From: Przewalskia tangutica
Taxonomy: Eukaryota > Streptophyta > Magnoliopsida > Solanales > Solanaceae
NCBI GenBank assembly: GCA_029844215.1
Contig: CM056738.1
Coordinates: 71,230,093 to 71,294,092 of the forward strand
Length of the DNA stretch: 64,000 bases
Direction of reading: 5' to 3'
In this document: positions 58,570-64,000 of the stretch, piece after piece
Position numbering within the stretch: position 1 is the stretch's first letter
How the letters are laid out: every line of letters starts with the position of its first letter
Notes under the pieces: model-generated
Seen by the model: the letters and a program-made list of their open reading frames with translations, nothing else
Database searches by the model: none
Told to the model about the DNA's origin: nothing
Translations under genes and position numbers: made by a program

Positions 58570-61050
58570 TTAATCAAGAGGTGTGGGGTAATTAACCCCA
58601 CAACCAATCCACTTCATCAACATTTTCCTCTTTCTCCTTCTGTTTTTCTTTTTATATTTATTTTCAAGAGGAGGTTCAGTATCACTTACCTGTGTTGGCG
58701 GGCTTATCTCCCTTGATGTGGCTTGCGCTGGCTCAAACGAAGTTCTGACAGTGCTAATTGCAAAGCACCTGCTCATGACTGGGGGTTCAATAATGTGTTT
58801 GAACACTTTGAACACCATCTCTTCACTTTCTACTCTAAGTGTCAGCTCCCCCTTCTCTACGTCAATTAGGGCTCTCCCTGTTGCCAAGAACGGTCTTCCC
58901 AATATGAATATGATGGGGATCTCCTCATCTTCCTCCATATCAAGGATGAGGAAGTCCGCACGAAAGAAGAATTTTCCCACCTTAACTAGGACATCCTCAA
59001 TCTTTCCCCTGGGATGCACCACCGTCCTATCTGCTAACTGCAAGCTCACAGTGGTTGGTTTGGTTTCACCTAACTCCAACCTTTTAAAAACCGACAAAGG
59101 CATAAGATTTATACTAGCCCCCAAGTCACAAAGGGCCCTATTACATGTTACCCTGCCAACTGTGCAAGGCAGTGTGAAGCTCCTTGGATCCTTGAGTTTA
59201 GGGGGCAATTTCTTCTGCAAGATGGCACTGCATTCCTCTGTCAGTGCCACCATCTCATACTCCGCCAACTTCTTCTTCTTTCCCAGAATTTCCTTCATAA
59301 ATTTAAAGTAAGTTGGCATTTGCTCCAATGCCTCAATGAATGGAATGTTGATGTGTAACTTTCTGAATGTCTCCAAAAACTTGGAGAATTGCTTATCAAC
59401 CACTTTCTTTTGCAATCTTTGCGGGAAAGGAATCTTCTCAGTGTACTCCTTCTCTGGGACTGTTGGAGCTTTCTCTAATATCGGGCGATCTTCAACAACC
59501 CTCTCTCTCTCTGTTTCTACTCTCTGTTCAACCACAGGCTGGGGTGCAAGCTGTTCTAACTGTTTCCCACTCCTCAGCTGCACCGCTTGGCACTGTTCTC
59601 TAGGGTTCATCTATGTATTGCTAGGCAAGGTACCATGTGGCCTGTTGTTTGTCATCTTCGCTAGTTGCCCCACCTGTGTCTCCAAATTCCTGATAGAGGA
59701 TCTTGTCTCTGCCATGAACTGGGTCTGTGAGTTGGTGAGTGTCAACAAAGCTGCTCACAGCTCATCTGGTTTCTCTTGTTGAACAGGTGCACTGAATTGT
59801 TGTGAAGATGAGGCCTGAGTAAATGGTTGCTGATTTTGGTACTGGCCTCTAAATTGGTTCTGCTTCCCTTGCTCACCCCTCCATGAAAAATTAGGGTGAT
59901 TCCTCCACCCTGGATTGTAGGTATTTGAGTAAGGGTTGTTCTGGGGCCTCTGATAATTCCCTACTGCTTGGCACTCTGCTTGCTCGATCGAAATATTGTT
60001 AGGATCAGCTGATGGGCATCTATCAAAGGTATGTGGACCTCCACACATTTCACAACTCAATGGCATTTGCACTGCATTTACAGACACTGTATTTTGTTGC
60101 AGTTGCTTGATCAAAAGAGCGACTTGGGCATTTAGTGCAGTGATGACATCAATCTCATGAACTCCTATTGCTCTTCTGCCACTCACCCCTCTGTCCTCTG
60201 TTACATGATTATTGGTAGCCATGTCTTCCAATAAATCATGAGCTTCGTGTGCTGTTTTTCTCATGAAAGTTCCACCCGCGGCTGCGTCAATGATCGTTCT
60301 GGTAGTCCCGCTTATCCCATTATAGAAAATATGGACCAAATTCCACAACTCAATGTTGTGATGTGGACACTTTCTTTGCAAGTCCTTGAATCTCTCCCAA
60401 GCTTCATATAGTGACTCTCCATCAGCTTGATAGAAATTATTCAACTCCCCTCTCAGCTTCGCGGCCTTGCATGGTGGAAAGAACTTAGCTAAAAACTTAT
60501 GTGCTAACTCTTGCCATGTGAATATCGAGTCTGTTGGCAAGGAATTCAATCACACTTTCGCTCTATCCCTGAGTGAGAAGGGAAAGAGCCTCAATCGGAC
60601 GGCGTCATCAGTAACGCCATTGTACCTGAAGGTTGCACACAACTCTAAGAAATTCGCTATATGCATGTGAGGATCTTCCGACGGCAACCCTCCGAACAGA
60701 ACATTATTTTGTACCATGCTTAGGATCGCAGACTTGATTTCAAAATTGTTTGCTCCTATTGTTGGGAGCCTGATGCAAGTTTGTGCTCCATTCACCCTTG
60801 GCAGCACATAATCTCCCAAGCTTCTCTCAGCTTGGACCTGAACCATCTCTTCTACATCCATCGGCAATCTCCGGGGCATCATTTGGTTAGGTTGATGATC
60901 ACATAACCCTTCATTCATCTCATTGTTGTTTTGTAAACCTCCCATCTCTATTAAGGCCGAAACTCGTTGGTTTCTCCTGTTCTGTTTACAAGTCTTCTCA
61001 ATTTCTGGGTTGAAGGAAACAAGAGTGGCTGCTCCTCTTCTCCTTCGCAT
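58570..61050 (-). pseudogene. Element G gag-protease, one frame with three stops
   Basis: One reading frame of about 827 codons from ATG 61050 (MRRRRGAATLVSFNPEIEK) to the stop at 58570, broken by stops at 60552, 59757 and 59613, with no frameshift. Gag core: DYVLPRVNGAQTCIRLPTIG, MVQNNVLFGGLPSEDPHMHI, LRLFPFSLRDRAKV, KFLAKFFPPCKAAKLRGELN. Zinc knuckle CEMCGGPHTFDRC (C-x2-C-x3-H-x4-C). Linker QTQFMAETRSSIRNLETQVG, then NPREQCQAVQLRSGKQLEQL, typical of Athila. The aspartic protease has ALCDLGASINLMPLSVFKRL and IFILGRPFLATGRALIDVEK. Gag forms particles; the protease matures it. It ends without RT. Three transitions explain all damage, consistent with recent decay. Confidence 0.9.
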
Positions 61051-61195
61051 AAACTAGGTTCCTGAAACAGATCAAAATAAACAAACGGATCACGGCACAC
61101 TGGTTTTCACAAAATAAAAATAGTAATAAATAAAAACAAAAATAAAAACCAAATTAGAAATTAAGAATAGATAAAATTGATATTGAACTATGTCA

Positions 61196-61214
61196 ATCCC
61201 CGGCAACGGCGCCA
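61196..61214 (-). other. Element G primer-binding site (tRNA-Asp)
   Basis: Plus strand ATCCCCGGCAACGGCGCCA equals the 3' end of plant tRNA-Asp including CCA, so the element strand carries its exact complement. It starts six bases from the 5' LTR. tRNA-Asp priming is characteristic of Athila. Confidence 0.9.
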
Positions 61215-61220
61215 AAAACT

Positions 61221-62444
61221 TGATGCGCGATTTATGCACACACTAACGCAAGTGCATGTGTCGTGTCAAGTAATATAGTCTTAGAAGACCGAGTTATCGT
61301 CCTCAGGGATTAGTGTTCAATGCTCAAATTATATTCTATGTTATCTATTTGGTAACCGATGATTGATATGTTGTTTATGACTATAATTATGAAAGCTAAT
61401 TAAACTACGTTGTTTTACTTCAGTAATGGTGGAATAGGGCTTCCAAATCTCCTCAACTATCCGCTTATCTTACTTGTTAATGCAATTAATTATGATTCTT
61501 CTTCTATTTTGAGATAGCAGGTTAACTAAGCCGTTTTATACTCATGTTAAGGTTATATAAACACTCAACCCCAATATAGAACCTTTCTACCTTTCGGTGA
61601 TAAGATTGACTATAAAGGAGGATTAAGATCAATAACCTATTAATACTACACAAGTATCGGGGTACTTTCGTCCACGATTTAACCTATGTTTATCCAGCTA
61701 CAACATATTCACAACCTCCCCTTTCGGCTTTCGGTTAGAAATCATAAGGATTATGATAATTAGTGATCCGGTAATTATCAAGCAATCAAAACAAATATTG
61801 AATAAATCTCAACAACAAGAAGAAGAACCAAAAACATGCATTAATTCATAAAGATAAGTTTCAAGTGAATTGACATGGAAAGCCCTAGATTGATTTAGTT
61901 CCTAGCCATAGACATGACAAGAACTAAATTAATATCCAACATAAACTGTAAAGAAATAAAACTAGAACAAGAAATTACTTAAGAAAAGGTCTCCAATCTT
62001 GATCTCCAAAAGTTGTGTGATTTGGCAAGAAGAGGAACTCTTAAATCTGACCTAGAGTCCTCTTTTTATAGTCCCCAAAACGTGATGCAGGTTTTCCTTC
62101 AGGCCTTGGCCCATTGGCATTCAAATTTTCTGATTTTTCCGCCGCGGCCCTGCAACTGGCGCCGCGGCGCCGGAACTCTTGAACCTCTCTGGATATTGGG
62201 CGCCGCCTCGACTATTTGGGCGCGTGGCCTGCCTGCTCATCTTGGTTCGCCAACTTTCTCGCTTTTCGAGCTCTGAAACCTCTGTTTCTACCCTCTTTTT
62301 GCTCTTTTTCCGCCAATGAGCCACTTTAAACCAATATGACTTAAAAGAAAGAAAATATATCCTAAAACGACACGTATTTGTACAAAATAGGACAAAAGAC
62401 TAACTAAAAATGACTCAAAAGGTGTATATAAAATACATCGATCA
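61221..62444 (-). repeat. Element G 5' LTR
   Basis: TGATGCGCG...CATCGATCA on the plus strand, followed by TCAGT. Nearly identical to 54106-55332 except in the GC-rich block (about 62135-62235), which reads GGCGCCGCGGCGCC and cannot be aligned base for base with its partner. Confidence 0.93.
62062..62070 (-). promoter_or_regulatory. TATA box in G 5' LTR
   Basis: Minus strand GGGACTATAAAAAGAGG; TATAAAAAG at this position. Same in the 3' LTR. It is followed downstream by the LTR part leading to the primer site. Confidence 0.6.
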
Positions 62445-64000
62445 TCAGTGAACTCACCTTCTTGCTAATAATTTTTCTATTTAATTCGTAATGATATTTT
62501 TTGTATGATGTGATTGTGTGCCTCTACCAAATATGTTCAGCCTACTATGTTTATTGTCCAAATTCGTTAGTTTAAATTATATCGCGTTAGTTGTAGATTA
62601 TTACAGTATGCCGGTGTCGATTCACTTCTCAAATTGTAAACATGTTTAGTATGCATTAATGACTACTTTAGAACATCGAACTAGCTATTAAAAAATGACT
62701 AAGAGGCTTCTGATTCTATTTTTGTATTCTGCTGTGATGTTTGTTATTTAAGGGCATTTGGATTCTGTTGTAGTATCAATTGAATGGGGTTTAAATCTGC
62801 AAGGACGTATGTCATCTGCAACCCAGAGATAAAAGGCTTTAGTTCATTGTCAAGTTATATATACACTTAGGCCAAAACTATGTGTCCATGTCTGTTTAGC
62901 TTCTGATGGTGATTATATAGGCATGCTACATTTATTTTGAGAAATCTGAATCATGGATAGCATCTGTTATTTTCATTGTCATCCTAAGCTTCTATTGTAT
63001 GTCCAAGTCAGTCCTTGTTATTTTCCAATTTTGAGTTAATGAAGTGTAACGTTGGAACTTGTGTGTTGTATCCCATGTATACTAGTCTAACGAGCCATCA
63101 CATCTTGCCTTCATTCACGTATGTTGGAAATTTGTCTAGGACCTTATTAAACATGCTAGTCTAAGTTGACGCGTACATAAAGCACTTAGGAACTTTGCAC
63201 TATACCATGACTGCCTATGTTCAAATATTAAAGGGAAAGTTTGAAATTGAATCCCCTGCATACATTCTGAAATTCAGTTTAAATGAATATTTACTCGATT
63301 AATTCGGTCCTGCATTGTCTGTTTAAACTGAGTCAAAGTGCAGTAGATATAGGGACATGTAAATCACCTATTCAGGCATACTGTATATATAGGTTTGGTA
63401 TGTGTCATCAATAGTATCATGTTGCACATGTCTTTGGGTTTATCCTATTCTCATTGTCATCTTGGTTTTGTCGTGAGGTCTACTGCATATGCATCCATCC
63501 TTCTGTTTAAAAATCTGGAAACTCCATGTTGGGCCAGTGCTCTTTTATTTGGGCCTGCCCCATATTTTATGTGTTGATTTTCTTTGTCCTTCCACAACGA
63601 ATGAAAGGAACTAAAAATGGTCACTGTTTTGGGCTTGTTTTTCTTCAAATGGCCGAAATAAAATGATTCAAAAAAATGTTATAACCTATGTCAATCTTTA
63701 TTTATTATTTGATGGTTGGATGTATACTAATCCTTATCTTTTCTTTATTTTACATGAAATGTGTTGGGAGCTACAACAAGTTTCATTATGAGACTCATCG
63801 CATCCCTCGTCAAATGAAGACCCACGTCTACATTCCTTGCATTCTCCGGCCTCAGGACTTCTAAACAAATAGGGCGGGTTGATATCTTCATCCGTCCTAG
63901 TCACATCTTTTAAACTCTTTAAATTTCGTCGTTTTATTATTTGTATGATTATAAGAATTTAGAATAGTTAGGCCTAGAATTAAATAAAAAGGGGGAGAGT
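62445..64000 (+). repeat. Element C 3' LTR, second part (runs off the window)
   Basis: Resumes with TCAGTGAACTCACCTTC after element G and aligns with 30783-32340 of the first LTR. About 500 bp of LTR remain outside the window. It lacks the A2/A1 continuation expected beyond it. Confidence 0.9.

Larger units (their letters stand above)
54106..62444 (-). mobile_element. Element G, Athila-type element with gag-protease and a second long frame but no RT
   Basis: LTRs 1227 and 1224 bp, perfect 5-bp duplication TCAGT (54101-54105 and 62445-62449), tRNA-Asp primer site, polypurine tract. Minus-strand order: gag-protease (61050-58570), conserved hairpin, GC-rich module, second reading frame (57599-56541), about 1.2 kb untranslated. 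The 0.97 kb between the frames has no RT, RNase H or integrase similarity, so transposition would need another Athila element. A young element: the LTRs differ at about two dozen positions outside one GC-rich block. Confidence 0.93.
29899..64000 (+). mobile_element. Element C, Tat/Ogre-like non-autonomous retrotransposon (interrupted by B and G)
   Basis: LTRs start TGTTGACACCC and end GGGGTATTACA. The primer site TGGCGACTCCGCTGGGG fits the tRNA-Arg-type sites reported for Tat/Ogre elements. Components: LTR 29899-32840, leader and gag start, a second LTR copy 34070-36749, leader, gag 37668-39515, repeat blocks 39690-40885 and 51016-53110, polypurine tract, and 3' LTR 53250-54105 plus 62445 to the window end. 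No pol was seen. Tandem repeats before the 3' LTR are a known property of Tat elements. Flank CCAGT (29894-29898) predicts the duplication beyond the window. Confidence 0.82.

Noticed and set aside
58718..59311. Plus-strand open frame of about 197 codons
   Set aside because: Antisense shadow of the G protease frame, which has clear Athila motifs on the minus strand.
61196..61214. Possible tRNA-Asp gene
   Set aside because: Only the last 19 bases of the tRNA match, placed exactly as a primer-binding site.

Overview
The window is plant nuclear heterochromatin. No host gene was recognised, and every kilobase I could interpret is LTR retrotransposon or a repeat inside one. The protein remnants (Del/Tekay-type chromovirus pol, Athila-type gag-protease, Tat/Ogre-type gag) and the primer-binding sites point to a large-genome eudicot. 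The chromovirus and Tat sequences look most like those of Solanaceae, but that is recognition by eye, not a search.

Layout as a nested stack (letters are mine). A1, an Athila-family element on +, is seen at 1-525 and 25321-26278. Inside A1 lies a chromovirus complex at 526-25320. This complex has the 5' LTR of element D (526-1206 and 10812-12925), which is itself split by element E (minus strand, 1212-10806, 5-bp target duplication ACGTG). It then has a broken D gag-pol (13129-15955), a short chimeric piece (15956-16122) and element F (16123-25320; 3-kb LTRs with only gag and pol scraps between them). A second Athila-family element A2 (minus, 26279-29898) appears to have landed in the 3' LTR of A1. 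A2 is cut by C, a Tat/Ogre-like element on + (29899 to beyond 64000). C carries a duplicated LTR-leader unit, a broken gag, no pol, and several tandem-repeat blocks before its 3' LTR. Inside C are chromovirus B (minus, 40886-51015, inserted into a 27-bp minisatellite) and Athila-type element G (minus, 54106-62444, TSD TCAGT, inserted into the 3' LTR of C). Order of insertion by nesting: A1 first, then A2, C, and B or G; separately D, then E.

No element here could move on its own. B and D keep recognisable reverse transcriptase, RNase H or integrase segments with many frame breaks. G keeps one long gag-protease frame broken only by three stop codons, plus a second long frame, but has no RT/RNase H/integrase. 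C keeps gag only. E keeps LTRs, primer site and leader only.

The observations I rate highest are four. (1) The four chromoviruses show a systematic exchange or loss at CAG/CTG (to CGA/TCG or CG), visible in LTR pairs, in the tRNA-iMet primer sites and in an integrase motif. I think this is a consensus-sequence artefact at methylated CHG sites, and it makes their frameshifts untrustworthy. (2) A 34-nt leader hairpin with an exposed GTGCAC palindrome lies about 55 nt after the primer site in every chromovirus leader, a candidate RNA dimerisation or packaging signal. (3) A GC-rich palindromic module is shared by unrelated LTR families and is hypervariable within otherwise near-identical LTR pairs. 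(4) A bZIP-site-like (TGACGTCA) 27-bp minisatellite lies upstream of the C 3' LTR.
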